A stretch of 64,000 nucleotides of DNA from Halomonas sp. HL-48 (GCF_001314875.1 NZ_LJZS01000009.1:62001-126000), one strand, 5' to 3'. Positions 16,990-25,513 are shown, numbered from the stretch's first letter. A program made the numbers and translations. Notes: generated from the letters alone by a model not told the origin.

Positions 16990-19004
16990 ACGGTCACCTC
17001 TTCAGCCGTTGCGTTTGCAGCAGGCCGGCGGGACGCATCGGGCGCATCGGCGGCGGGGCGCTCAACCAGCGCATCGGCCACCAGCTCGGCGATGTCGCGC
17101 ACCTCGGCGCTGGCATCCACCACACCTTCCAGCATGGCGGTGCACTGCGGGCAGCCCACCGCCACCAGTTCGGCCCCGGTCTCCTTGACGTCGTTCATGC
17201 GCATGTCGGGAATCCGCTGCTTGCCGGGAATATCGGTGATCGGTGCCCCGCCACCGCCACCGCAGCAGCGCGAACGGAAGCCGGAGCGCTCCATCTCCTT
17301 GACCTCGATACCCAGCGCCTTGAGCACGTTGCGGGGCGCCTCAAACTCGCCGTTATAACGGCCCAAGTAGCACGGGTCGTGATAGGTGACGCTGCCGCCC
17401 TTCCAGGGGGCAAAGGACAACCGACCGGCTTCAAACAGCTCGGCGATAAAGGTGCTGTGGTGACGCACCTTGTAGTTGGCATTAACATCGGGACCGCCCA
17501 GTTCGCCGTACTCGTTACCCAACACATGAAAACTGTGCGGGTCGCAGGTCACGATCTGCAAGAACTGATACTGGGACAGGGTGGCAATATTGCGTTTCGC
17601 CAGGGACTGGAACGTCGCCTCATCGCCCAGACGCCGTGCCACATCGCCGCTGTCGCGTTCTTCATTACCCAGCACCGCGAAGTCTACCTCGGCGGCTTTC
17701 AGCACCTTGATCAGGGCGCGCAGGGTGCGCTGATTGCGCATATCAAAGGCGCCATCACCCAGCCAGAGCAGCACGTCGACCTGCTTGAGATCGGCCATCA
17801 GCGGCAGGTCGAGATCCGCCGCCCAGTTGAGCCGCGACCCGGGGTCGAAACCGCCGGGATTGTCGGTGGCGATCAGGTTATCGAGCACCTCGGCGCCCTT
17901 GTTGGGCGTCTTGCCCCGTTCCAGGGTCAGGTGGCGGCGCATATCGACGATCGCATCCACGTGCTCGATCATCATCGGGCACTCTTCCACACAGGCGCGG
18001 CAGGTCGTGCACGACCATAGCGTATCGGCGTCGACCAGCGACTTGCCTTCCAGCGCCACGATGGGCCCGTGGGGTGTGCCCGCGTGCTCGCCCACCGGCT
18101 TGCCAGGGTAGGGGGAGCCAGCATAGGCGGCATCGCTGCCCCCGGCCATGCCCACGACCATGTCCTGAATCAGCTTCTTGGGGTTGAGCGGCTGACCGGC
18201 GGCAAATGCTGGGCACACTGCCTCGCAGCGACCGCACTGCACGCAGGCATCGAAGCCCAGCAGCTGGTTCCAGGTAAAGTCGGCGGGCTTCTCCACCCCC
18301 AGGGGCGCTGCTTCATCTTCCAGGTCGAGCGCTTTGAGACCCGTTGACCGGCCGACGCCCCCATTTTTCGTGGAGAAGCGCTCGGCGCGGCGGTGGAAGG
18401 CCAGGTGCAGAGCACCAGCAAAGGCGTGCTTCATGGGGCCGCCCCAGGTCATGCCGAAAAACATTTCGCCAAGTCCCCAGGCCACGACGCCCGCCAATAC
18501 CAGCGCCAGCAGCCAGCCGCCGTTTCCTTCAAGCAGACCTTCGGGCAGCAGCCCCACCATGGGCAGAGTGATCAGAAAGACGCCCAGCGAAAACGCCATC
18601 AGACTCTTGGGCAGGCGCATCCAGGGGCCCTTGGAGAGCCGAGCGGGCGGGTTAAGCCGCCGCCGCGCCACGAAAAGACTACCGATGAACATGGAGGTAC
18701 TGGCCAGCAGCAACAATCCGCCTAGCAAGGGGTTGGTGATACCAAGACCATGCACCACAATCATCAGCACAGCGGCGGCCACGAAGCCACCGGCGGTGGC
18801 CACGTGGGTATTGGAAATCATTTTGTCACGCCCCACCACATGGTGCAGATCCACCAGGTAACGGCGCGGCACGGCCGCCAACCCCTTGAAGAAACTGACC
18901 GGCGAGGGGCGCCCCTGACGCCACAGGCGCATACGGCGTACAGCGCCGATCGCCGCCAGGGCCAGGGCGGTGAAGATTAATATCGGCAAGAGCGTTTCGA
19001 GCAT
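16986..19004 (-). CDS. dgcB: Dimethylglycine demethylase subunit DgcB, membrane iron-sulfur protein
   Basis: This 672-residue protein has an N-terminal membrane region (several helices between residues about 5 and 220), two [4Fe-4S] motifs (CVQCGRCEAVCP near 265 and CTTCRACVEECP near 355) and a C-terminal cysteine-rich CCG domain (SRCCGGGGGAP) of the heterodisulfide-reductase type. This matches DgcB of Pseudomonas and Chromohalobacter, which together with DgcA demethylates dimethylglycine to sarcosine. The start at 19004 has GAGGTGA upstream; the frame is open further 5' but runs into a structured repeat. It likely moves electrons from DgcA to the ETF encoded downstream, or to the membrane. 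Confidence 0.92.
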   Translation of the reverse strand: MLETLLPILIFTALALAAIGAVRRMRLWRQGRPSPVSFFKGLAAVPRRYLVDLHHVVGRDKMISNTHVATAGGFVAAAVLMIVVHGLGITNPLLGGLLLLASTSMFIGSLFVARRRLNPPARLSKGPWMRLPKSLMAFSLGVFLITLPMVGLLPEGLLEGNGGWLLALVLAGVVAWGLGEMFFGMTWGGPMKHAFAGALHLAFHRRAERFSTKNGGVGRSTGLKALDLEDEAAPLGVEKPADFTWNQLLGFDACVQCGRCEAVCPAFAAGQPLNPKKLIQDMVVGMAGGSDAAYAGSPYPGKPVGEHAGTPHGPIVALEGKSLVDADTLWSCTTCRACVEECPMMIEHVDAIVDMRRHLTLERGKTPNKGAEVLDNLIATDNPGGFDPGSRLNWAADLDLPLMADLKQVDVLLWLGDGAFDMRNQRTLRALIKVLKAAEVDFAVLGNEERDSGDVARRLGDEATFQSLAKRNIATLSQYQFLQIVTCDPHSFHVLGNEYGELGGPDVNANYKVRHHSTFIAELFEAGRLSFAPWKGGSVTYHDPCYLGRYNGEFEAPRNVLKALGIEVKEMERSGFRSRCCGGGGGAPITDIPGKQRIPDMRMNDVKETGAELVAVGCPQCTAMLEGVVDASAEVRDIAELVADALVERPAADAPDASRRPAANATAEEVTV

Positions 19005-19051
19005 GGTGCTCACCTCATGGCTGGAACAACTAGCGATCGCGTCCGGGAATA

Positions 19052-19146
19052 CCGGTGGCGGGCTGTTGCGAGGGTTGTTTGCCATGGATGGCAAACGTAG
19101 CGCCCAGGGATGGGTTTACAGCGCCCTCGCAACAGCCCGCTACCGG
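19052..19146 (-). repeat. Structured intergenic repeat, copy A (dgcA-dgcB gap)
   Basis: A 23-bp outer stem (19052-19074 with 19124-19146, 22 of 23 paired) encloses a 49-nt core that contains a perfect inner dyad, GTTTGCCAT-GG-ATGGCAAAC. The core is 41/49 identical to copy B at 21901-21995, whereas the outer arms differ in sequence but still pair. It lies between dgcA and dgcB and may act at RNA level as a processing or stability element, or be a REP-like mobile repeat. Confidence 0.8.
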
Positions 19147-19174
19147 CGCACGGACCTCCTGCTTCGAGCTCGCG

Positions 19175-21259
19175 TTAAAAGTCCTTGCAGATCCGCAGTG
19201 CATCATAGATGGCCGCATGCGTATTACGCGGCGCCGTGCAGTCGCCCAGACGGAACAGCAGAAAACCATCGCCCTCCTCGCCTTTCTCATCAACCAGGCA
19301 AGGCTGCGGCTTGATGGCATAGAGCGCCTCCAGGTCCACCTGCCCTTTGTTGCGGGACTGCTCCTTCAGGGCGTAGTAGAGCGCTTCATCTGGACGCACG
19401 CCGTTCTCGACCACCACCTGATCTACCACGCGCTCTTCCAGGGCGCCGGTGTACTCATTCTCGAGCACCGCCACCAGGCCATCGCCCTCGCGGTAGACCT
19501 TGTGCAGCATCAGGTCCGAGGACATGATCACCTCTTTCTCATAGAGACTGCGATAGTAGGTGGGGAAGGTGGTGCCGCCCACCGCCGCGCCGGGCTTGAT
19601 ATCGTCGGTGACGATCTCGACCTTGGCGCCCTTGTCGGCCAGGTAATCCGCCGCCGAGACGCCGGAGAACTCGCAGATGGCGTCATAAATCAGCACGTTC
19701 TTGCCCGGGGCGACCTTGCCGCTGAGGATATCCCAGGTGCTGACCACCAGGCTTTCGTCAGGATTCTCGTCGTAGCCCCACTCCGGGAACTGGCTGAGGA
19801 ACGGCTGACCGCCGGTGGCGAGCACCACGATATCCGGGCGCAGGTCGAGTAGCGTTGCCTCATCGGCACGAGTGCCCAGCCGCAGGTCGACCTTGAGCCG
19901 CGCCAATTCCAGCTGGAACCAGCGGGTGATACCGGCGATCTGGTCGCGCTGCGGGGCCTGGGCGGCAATCGTGATCTGCCCACCCAGCGCTTCGTCGGCC
20001 TCGAACAGGGTGACATCGTGACCGCGCTCGGCGGCGACGCGCGCCGCTTCCATACCGCCCGGGCCACCGCCGACCACGACGACCTTGCGCTTGGCGCCTT
20101 CGGATTTCTCGATGATGTGCGGCAGGCCCAGGTATTCCCGCGATGTCGCGGCGTTCTGGATGCACAGCACGTCGAGGCCTTGGTACTGGCGGTCGATGCA
20201 GTAGTTGGCGCCGACGCACTGCTTGATCTGGTCGACCTGACCCATCTTGATCTTGGCGATCAGGTGAGGGTCGGCGATGTGCGCACGGGTCATACCCACC
20301 AGGTCCACATAGCCGCCTTCGAGGATACGCTGGGCCTGATTGGGATCCTTGATGTTCTGGGCGTGGATCACCGGCACGCTGACCACTTCCTTGATCCCTG
20401 CCGCCAGATGCAAAAAGGGCTCCGGCGGATAGGACATGTTGGGAATGACGTTGGCGAGCGTGTTGTGGGTGTCACAGCCGGAGCCGACCACGCCGAAGAA
20501 ATCCACCATGCCAGTGGCATCGTAGTAGGCGGCGATCTGCTTCATGTCGTCTTGAGAGAGACCGTCCGGATGGAACTCGTCGCCGCAGATGCGCATGCCG
20601 ACGCAGAAGTCGTCGCCCACTTCGGCGCGCACCGCCTTGAGGACTTCCATGCCGAACTTCATGCGACCCTCGAAGGTGCCGCCCCACTCGTCCTCGCGCT
20701 TGTTGACGCGCGGGCTCCAGAACTGATCGATCAGGTGTTGGTGCACGGCGGACAGCTCGACGCCGTCGAGGCCACCTTCCTTGGCCCGACGCGCCGCCTG
20801 GGCAAAGTCACCGACGATGCGCCAGATATCTTCTTCTTCGATGGTCTTGCAGGTGGACCGGTGCACCGGCTCACGGATACCCGAGGGCGATAGCAGGGTC
20901 GACCAGTCAAAGCCGTCCCACCGCGAGCGGCGTCCCATATGGGTGATCTGGATCATGATCTTGCCGCCATGCTTGTGCACGGCATCGGCCAAGTTCTGGA
21001 AGTGCGGGATGATGCGGTCGGTGGAAAGATTTACCGAGCTCCACCAGCCCTGGGGGCTGTCGATGGAGACCACCGACGAGCCACCGCAGATACACAGGCC
21101 GCAGCCGCCCTTGGCCTTTTCCTCGTAGTACTTGACGTAGCGCTCGGTGGTCATGCCGCCGTCGGTGGCATGTACCTCGGCGTGAGCGGTACTGACCACG
21201 CGGTTGCGGATGGTCAGCTTGCCGATGTCGATCGGCTCGAAGATTGCGTCGAATGCCAT
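19175..21259 (-). CDS. dgcA: Dimethylglycine demethylase subunit DgcA
   Basis: This 694-residue flavoprotein has an N-terminal OYE-type TIM barrel (about 1-340), a Cys segment (Cys348, Cys354, Cys366, with Ala351 where relatives have a fourth Cys) and a C-terminal NAD/FAD-type domain starting with VVVVGGGPGGMEAARVA near residue 393. It matches DgcA, which with DgcB removes one methyl group of dimethylglycine as formaldehyde, giving sarcosine. GAGGAGA precedes the start. It follows the DUF5943-like gene by 23 bp and precedes dgcB, the same order as in the Pseudomonas GbdR regulon, so GbdR control in response to betaine or dimethylglycine is expected. Confidence 0.95.
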   Translation of the reverse strand: MAFDAIFEPIDIGKLTIRNRVVSTAHAEVHATDGGMTTERYVKYYEEKAKGGCGLCICGGSSVVSIDSPQGWWSSVNLSTDRIIPHFQNLADAVHKHGGKIMIQITHMGRRSRWDGFDWSTLLSPSGIREPVHRSTCKTIEEEDIWRIVGDFAQAARRAKEGGLDGVELSAVHQHLIDQFWSPRVNKREDEWGGTFEGRMKFGMEVLKAVRAEVGDDFCVGMRICGDEFHPDGLSQDDMKQIAAYYDATGMVDFFGVVGSGCDTHNTLANVIPNMSYPPEPFLHLAAGIKEVVSVPVIHAQNIKDPNQAQRILEGGYVDLVGMTRAHIADPHLIAKIKMGQVDQIKQCVGANYCIDRQYQGLDVLCIQNAATSREYLGLPHIIEKSEGAKRKVVVVGGGPGGMEAARVAAERGHDVTLFEADEALGGQITIAAQAPQRDQIAGITRWFQLELARLKVDLRLGTRADEATLLDLRPDIVVLATGGQPFLSQFPEWGYDENPDESLVVSTWDILSGKVAPGKNVLIYDAICEFSGVSAADYLADKGAKVEIVTDDIKPGAAVGGTTFPTYYRSLYEKEVIMSSDLMLHKVYREGDGLVAVLENEYTGALEERVVDQVVVENGVRPDEALYYALKEQSRNKGQVDLEALYAIKPQPCLVDEKGEEGDGFLLFRLGDCTAPRNTHAAIYDALRICKDF

Positions 21260-21282
21260 GATATTCTCTCCTCGTAGCCGGG

Positions 21283-21846
21283 TTAGCGGGCGGCGCCGTC
21301 GGTCAGCGGCTTGACGTCGAAAATACCCACTTCGCAGCCAGGCTCGGCGGCACTCTGGGTCTGCTCGGCGACGGTACGCAGGGAGCTGCCCCGCGCGGCG
21401 AGGATCTGGTCCATGGCGCCGGCGAACCAGCCGGTGAACATGTACTCCACCTTACGTCCCACCTTGCCCATCTGGTAAACAAAGGCGCTGTGTTCGAGGC
21501 GTACCTGAGCGGTGCCCGACTCGAGGTCAATCTGCTCGGTGACGAAAAGCCCCCAGCCGCGCTGGGAGAGGCGCAACATATAGTGTTCAAAGACCGCCTC
21601 CCCGCTGATGCCGTGAAGCTCGGCCTCTTTTTCACACCAGTGCCAGGCGCTCTTGTAGCCGGCGTGGTAGAGGATCTCGGCGTACTTTTCGGCGCCCAGC
21701 GCCTCTTCGACGGCCATGTGGTTGTTGATAAAAAAGTGTCGCGGCACATACAGCATCGGCAGGGCGTCGGTCGTCCAGACGCCGGTTTCGCTATCCACTT
21801 CGATGGGCAGTGCGGGGGCCAGTTTGGTCACGGTTATATTCCTCAA
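21283..21846 (-). CDS. DUF5943/V4R-like protein of the betaine operon
   Basis: This 187-residue soluble protein has no signal peptide. It looks like the DUF5943 family, related to small-molecule-binding 4-vinyl-reductase (V4R)-type domains: a helical first half with several Trp and His (HWCEKEAELHG), then beta-rich sequence. A gene of this type sits between the dipeptidase-like gene and dgcA in Pseudomonas too, but its function is not established. It may be a small-molecule sensor or an accessory factor for demethylase assembly; both are guesses. It is spaced 23 bp from dgcA and separated from the upstream gene by structured repeat B. Confidence 0.75.
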   Translation of the reverse strand: MRNITVTKLAPALPIEVDSETGVWTTDALPMLYVPRHFFINNHMAVEEALGAEKYAEILYHAGYKSAWHWCEKEAELHGISGEAVFEHYMLRLSQRGWGLFVTEQIDLESGTAQVRLEHSAFVYQMGKVGRKVEYMFTGWFAGAMDQILAARGSSLRTVAEQTQSAAEPGCEVGIFDVKPLTDGAAR

Positions 21847-21900
21847 ATCTTACTGATTGTTATGAAGTAGCTAAGCAGCCGGTCTGCAAGGGAAGCGGCG

Positions 21901-21995
21901 CCGGGGATAGGCCGTAGAGGGGGGCTTTTGCCATGGATGGCAAAAGTAGCGTCCAGGGAGGGATTCACAGCGCCCCCTCGTAGGCCTATCGCCGG
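21901..21995 (-). repeat. Structured intergenic repeat, copy B
   Basis: The outer arms (21901-21923 and 21973-21995) pair at 19 of 23 positions. The 49-nt core (21924-21972) includes the dyad CTTTTGCCAT-GG-ATGGCAAAAG. Core length equals that of copy A. Base pairs in both stems differ from copy A in a compensatory way. It lies between the dipeptidase-like gene and the DUF5943-like gene. Confidence 0.8.
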
Positions 21996-22063
21996 TAAAG
22001 CCGCGTGTCAGGGCACTACTGCGGCTTTATCTCTGGCGCCCGTCCTTTTCTATGGCGTTATCT

Positions 22064-23041
22064 TCAGGCGCCCCACACGTCCTTGAGCACGCGCACCCAG
22101 TTCTCGCCCATGATCTTGCGCACCTGGGACTCGCTCATGCCGCGCTTCAGGAGCGCCTCGGTGAGGTTGGGGAATTCCCCAACGGTGCGAATACCTTCGG
22201 GGTTGATGATCTTGCCAAAATCGGTCAGGCGGCGGGCGTAGCCCTTGTCATGGGTCAGCCACTCGAAGAAGGCCTGGTCGTGCCCCTGGGTGAAGTCCGT
22301 GCCGATGCCGATGGCGTCTTCACCGACAATGTTCATGATGTACTCGATCGCCTCGCAGTAATCGTCAATGGTCGAATCGACGCCCTTCTTGAGGAACGGT
22401 GTAAACATGGTGACGCCGACAAAGCCGCCGTGGTCAGCAATGAACTTCAGCTCTTGATCGGATTTATTGCGCGGATGCTCTTTGAGACCGGAGGGCAGGC
22501 AGTGGGAGTAGCAGACCGGTTTTTTGGACTCGAGGATGACTTCTTCGGAGGTCTTGGCGCCCACGTGCGAGAGGTCGCACATCATGCCGACGCGGTTCAT
22601 CTCGGCGACGATTTCGCGACCAAAGCCGGACAGCCCGCCGTCGCGCTCGTAGCAGCCGGTACCTACCAGGTTCTGGGTGTTGTAGCACATCTGCACGATG
22701 CCCACGCCCAGCTGCTTGAAGATCTCGACATAGCCGATCTGGTCCTCAAAGGCGTGGGCGTTCTGGAAGCCGTAGATAATGCCCGTTTTGCCCTCTTCTT
22801 TAGCGCGGGTGATATCCGCGGTCGTGCGGACCGGCCGCACCAGGTCGCTACACTCCGCCATCAGCTGATTCGAGGCGACAATGTTATCGACCGTGGCCTG
22901 AAACCCTTCCCACACCGAGACCGTGCAGTTGGCGGCCGTAAGGCCACCGCGACGCATGTCTTCAAGCAGCTCACGGTTCCATTTGGCGATAATCAGGCCA
23001 TCAATGACGATAGCGTCATCGTGCAGTTCGGTGGGGGTCAT
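22064..23041 (-). CDS. Membrane-dipeptidase (M19) family protein of the betaine operon
   Basis: This 325-residue protein has the M19 renal-dipeptidase fold: CDLSHVG (His158), CYSHC (His179), HPRNKSD and GIGTDFTQG are all recognisable. The N-terminal metal motif usually read as DGHND is here DGLIIAK (residues 14-20), so the His and Asp ligands are absent, and the bridging Glu is apparently Gln92. It therefore probably does not bind the usual two zincs. A homolog lies in the GbdR regulon of Pseudomonas next to dgcA, so a role in betaine or dimethylglycine breakdown is likely, but peptidase activity is doubtful. It starts the operon, 236 bp downstream of gbdR. Confidence 0.85.
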   Translation of the reverse strand: MTPTELHDDAIVIDGLIIAKWNRELLEDMRRGGLTAANCTVSVWEGFQATVDNIVASNQLMAECSDLVRPVRTTADITRAKEEGKTGIIYGFQNAHAFEDQIGYVEIFKQLGVGIVQMCYNTQNLVGTGCYERDGGLSGFGREIVAEMNRVGMMCDLSHVGAKTSEEVILESKKPVCYSHCLPSGLKEHPRNKSDQELKFIADHGGFVGVTMFTPFLKKGVDSTIDDYCEAIEYIMNIVGEDAIGIGTDFTQGHDQAFFEWLTHDKGYARRLTDFGKIINPEGIRTVGEFPNLTEALLKRGMSESQVRKIMGENWVRVLKDVWGA

Positions 23042-23054
23042 GGCTAAGCTCCAA

Positions 23055-23072
23055 CAACATTGATTAATGTTG
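23055..23072. promoter_or_regulatory. 7-bp dyad in the leader of the dipeptidase-like gene
   Basis: CAACATT and AATGTTG (23055-23061, 23066-23072) flank GATT, 14 bp before the start codon. Upstream, at 23103-23130, TTGGAA and TTCCAA also form a spaced dyad. Either could belong to GbdR control of this operon; the GbdR consensus was not checked. Confidence 0.4.
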
Positions 23073-23217
23073 CGAGCATAGCGCTGACGTTGCGCTTAGC
23101 TGCTATTGGAAACGACGGCGGAAATTCCAAAAGCGTCATTGTGTTGTGAACACGACACCGACCGGCGGTCGGATGGCAGTGACAGCGCGGCAACGGGCGG
23201 GCGGGGAATAGCGGCCA

Positions 23218-23253
23218 AGCAAAACGTGCCGCCCGGCGACGGGCAGCACGTTT
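23218..23253 (-). terminator. Terminator after gbdR
   Basis: A stem of 14 positions with one mismatch (23222-23235 with 23240-23253) and a 4-nt loop is followed on the minus strand by TTTTGC. It lies 25 bp past the gbdR stop. Confidence 0.65.
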
Positions 23254-23277
23254 CAGGCGTCAGTCATGTCGACGCTA

Positions 23278-24423
23278 TCAGTTCACCAACAATACGCTTG
23301 CAAAGGTAGGCTCGCCCTGGGCGTTGGCCAGGGCCTGCTGGGCACCCGAAGACGGCTCGTTTGCGCCCGACTGATCGCCCCAGCGCTGTACGAAAGGCGG
23401 CGACTGATTGTGCTGCCCTTGACGGTCACCTCCTCCCCCAAGACGCTCATTTCGCGGCGGCACGCCGAAGTATTCGCGGTAGCACTTCGAAAAATGGGGC
23501 GTGGAGACAAAGCCACAAACGGAGGCAATCTCGATAATCGACAGCGGTGTCTGCTTGAGCAGCTGCCGTGCGCGGGTAAGCCGCAGCTTGAGGTAGTAGC
23601 GCGACGGCGAGCACAGCAGATAGCGCTGGAACAAGCGCTCCAACTGGCGGCGCGAGACATTCACATAGCTTGCCAACTCATCGAGCTCGATGGGCTCTTC
23701 CAGGTTGGACTCCATCAGGGCGACGATTTCCAACAGCTTGGGCTGGGTCGTGCCGAGCACGTGTTTCAGCGGGACCCGCTGCTGGTCCTGCTCGTTACGC
23801 ACGCGCTCATAGATGAACATCTCCGAGATACCCGCCGCAAGCTCACGCCCATGGTCGTGGCCAATCAGATTGAGCATCATATCCATTGGCGCGGTGCCGC
23901 CCGATGCGGTGAACCGATCCCGGTCAATGGAAAACAGGTAGGTCGTGAGAATCACGTTGGGAAACGCTTCCTGCATAGACGCCAGGCATTCCCAGTGAAT
24001 GCTGGTTTCGTAGAAATCAAGCAGCCCCGCCTTGCCAAGCGCCCAACTTCCCGTACATACGGACCCTAATCGTCTCAGCTGACGCGATTGGGACTGTAGC
24101 CAGCGCACGTGCTCACGGGTAACGCTGTGCTGGGGGCCTACCCCACCGCATACGACGACCCATTCAAGCGACAGCGGCGTGTGCATGGAGGCGTCAGGCG
24201 TCACCTGCAATCCATCGCTGGCCCGGACCGGCAGGCCGTCCTGGGTCAGGGTATACCAACGATACAGTTCGCGGCCGGCCAGTTGATTGGCCATCCGTAA
24301 CGGCTCTATCGCCGACGCCAGAGAGATTAGCGTAAAGTTATCTAACAGGAGAAAGCCAAGGGTCTGGGGTTCGCCTGAGCGATTGCTCTTTGCCGCCGGG
24401 TCTTTTGCTTGATTTGCAGTCAT
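23278..24423 (-). CDS. gbdR: AraC-type regulator GbdR with amidotransferase-like sensor domain
   Basis: This 381-residue protein joins an N-terminal DJ-1/GATase1-like sensor domain (about residues 20-190) to a C-terminal AraC double helix-turn-helix (about 225-325; IELDELASYVNVSRRQLERL and IIEIASVCGFVSTPHFSKCY). This architecture and its position beside dgcAB identify GbdR, which in Pseudomonas activates glycine-betaine catabolic genes in response to betaine and dimethylglycine. The last 55 or so residues form an extended low-complexity Gln/Pro/Ala tail of unknown role. It is read in the same direction as the betaine operon but has its own terminator. Confidence 0.92.
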   Translation of the reverse strand: MTANQAKDPAAKSNRSGEPQTLGFLLLDNFTLISLASAIEPLRMANQLAGRELYRWYTLTQDGLPVRASDGLQVTPDASMHTPLSLEWVVVCGGVGPQHSVTREHVRWLQSQSRQLRRLGSVCTGSWALGKAGLLDFYETSIHWECLASMQEAFPNVILTTYLFSIDRDRFTASGGTAPMDMMLNLIGHDHGRELAAGISEMFIYERVRNEQDQQRVPLKHVLGTTQPKLLEIVALMESNLEEPIELDELASYVNVSRRQLERLFQRYLLCSPSRYYLKLRLTRARQLLKQTPLSIIEIASVCGFVSTPHFSKCYREYFGVPPRNERLGGGGDRQGQHNQSPPFVQRWGDQSGANEPSSGAQQALANAQGEPTFASVLLVN

Positions 24424-24781
24424 CGGTTTTACCTTCCGTCACCTCTACCTTCGTGTGTTTTTCTTATTTATATATGTATAGGTGTCGCTGGCGTCTATTT
24501 TAGTTCCCTCCGCTGAAATAAGCAGTCTCGCGAAGGGGGCATTGCGCTTTAGTCGTATATTGGCACAAATTGGGCGGATAGCGACAAAGCTATCGCGCAA
24601 ATTCAACGCTAAAGTCGCAAATGAAACGCTGGATGTCGCACCCGAACCACGCTCAAGGCACGATGGTCACGCATTTGCTTGGCTGGAAAAACCGCTCTCT
24701 GATCGCGGCGCGGTATTCGCCCGTAAAAAAGCCCGCGAGGGTTCGCGGGCTTAAGAGCGAGTGTCGCTTGCGAACGCGGCC
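24424..24781. other. Intergenic region upstream of gbdR
   Basis: This 358-bp gap contains the gbdR promoter region (an AT-rich patch at 24460-24485 includes TATATATG) and the terminator of the nitroreductase gene. An open frame at 24482-24754 on the plus strand has no convincing ribosome site and ends within the terminator, so it was not called. Confidence 0.5.
24725..24752 (-). terminator. Terminator after the nitroreductase gene
   Basis: A 10-bp perfect stem (24729-24738 with 24743-24752) with loop GGGT on the plus strand is followed on the minus strand by six T residues. Confidence 0.85.
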
Positions 24782-25513
24782 TCACTTCATCGTGAAGCCT
24801 TTCCCGACGAGAAAATCGCGCATATGTGGGCGCAGCTTCTGATTGAACAGCGGGGTTAAATTCTGCGACCAGTTGGCATCCTTGTTGCCGCTTTTGCGCG
24901 ATTGGTAATAGCCGTGCATGGTGCTGTCAAAGTCAGCTACCTCGGCTTCGTCATCACAATAGCGATCCTTCTTCAATATCGCGCTAACCGGCAAGCGGGG
25001 CTTGATATCGGGGTCGTGGTCGGGATAGCCAATGCACATACCAAATACCGGGTAGACATGCTTGGGGAGGTCCAGCAGCTCACTCACGGCCTGGGGGTTA
25101 TTGCGGATACCGCCAATGTAGCAAATACCCAGCCCTTCCGACTCGGCCGCGATCGCCACGTTCTGCGCCATCAGCGCAACATCCACCGTCGCTACCAGCA
25201 GTTGCTCGGTCATACCACTGACCACGTCTTCGCCGGTGCGCGCGGCGGCCTCCAGCGGCCGTTTCATATCCGCACAGAACACCAGGAACTCACTGCAGTT
25301 CGCCACGTATTGCTGGCCGCCGGTTAGCGCTACCAGCTGTTCGCGGGACGACGGAAGCGTGACGCGGATAACGCTGTAAGCCTGAATATGACTCGACGTG
25401 GCCGCCGCCTGGCCCGCCTCGATCAGCGTATCAAGAAGACCTTCCGGCAGTTCGCGCGGAGAAAATTTGCGAATCGAACGGTGAGACGTTAATAGCTTGA
25501 TGACGTCGTTCAT
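24782..25513 (-). CDS. nfsA: NfsA-type oxygen-insensitive nitroreductase
   Basis: This 243-residue flavoprotein has the FMN-binding start of the nitroreductase fold (LLTSHRSIRKFS), the glycine-containing EGLGICYIGGIRNN segment near residue 130 and a basic C-terminal region (RYCDDEAEV, YYQSRKSGN) as in NfsA/Frp. The family reduces nitroaromatics, quinones and flavins with NADPH. Length and motif order fit NfsA rather than NfsB. It has its own terminator and appears monocistronic. Confidence 0.9.
   Translation of the reverse strand: MNDVIKLLTSHRSIRKFSPRELPEGLLDTLIEAGQAAATSSHIQAYSVIRVTLPSSREQLVALTGGQQYVANCSEFLVFCADMKRPLEAAARTGEDVVSGMTEQLLVATVDVALMAQNVAIAAESEGLGICYIGGIRNNPQAVSELLDLPKHVYPVFGMCIGYPDHDPDIKPRLPVSAILKKDRYCDDEAEVADFDSTMHGYYQSRKSGNKDANWSQNLTPLFNQKLRPHMRDFLVGKGFTMK

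Noticed and set aside
23055-23130. GbdR binding site upstream of the dipeptidase-like gene
   Set aside because: Dyads are present but they could not be matched to a remembered GbdR consensus with confidence, so they were listed only as generic dyads.
24482-24754. 90-codon plus-strand frame upstream of gbdR
   Set aside because: No good ribosome site, odd composition, and its end runs through the nitroreductase terminator.
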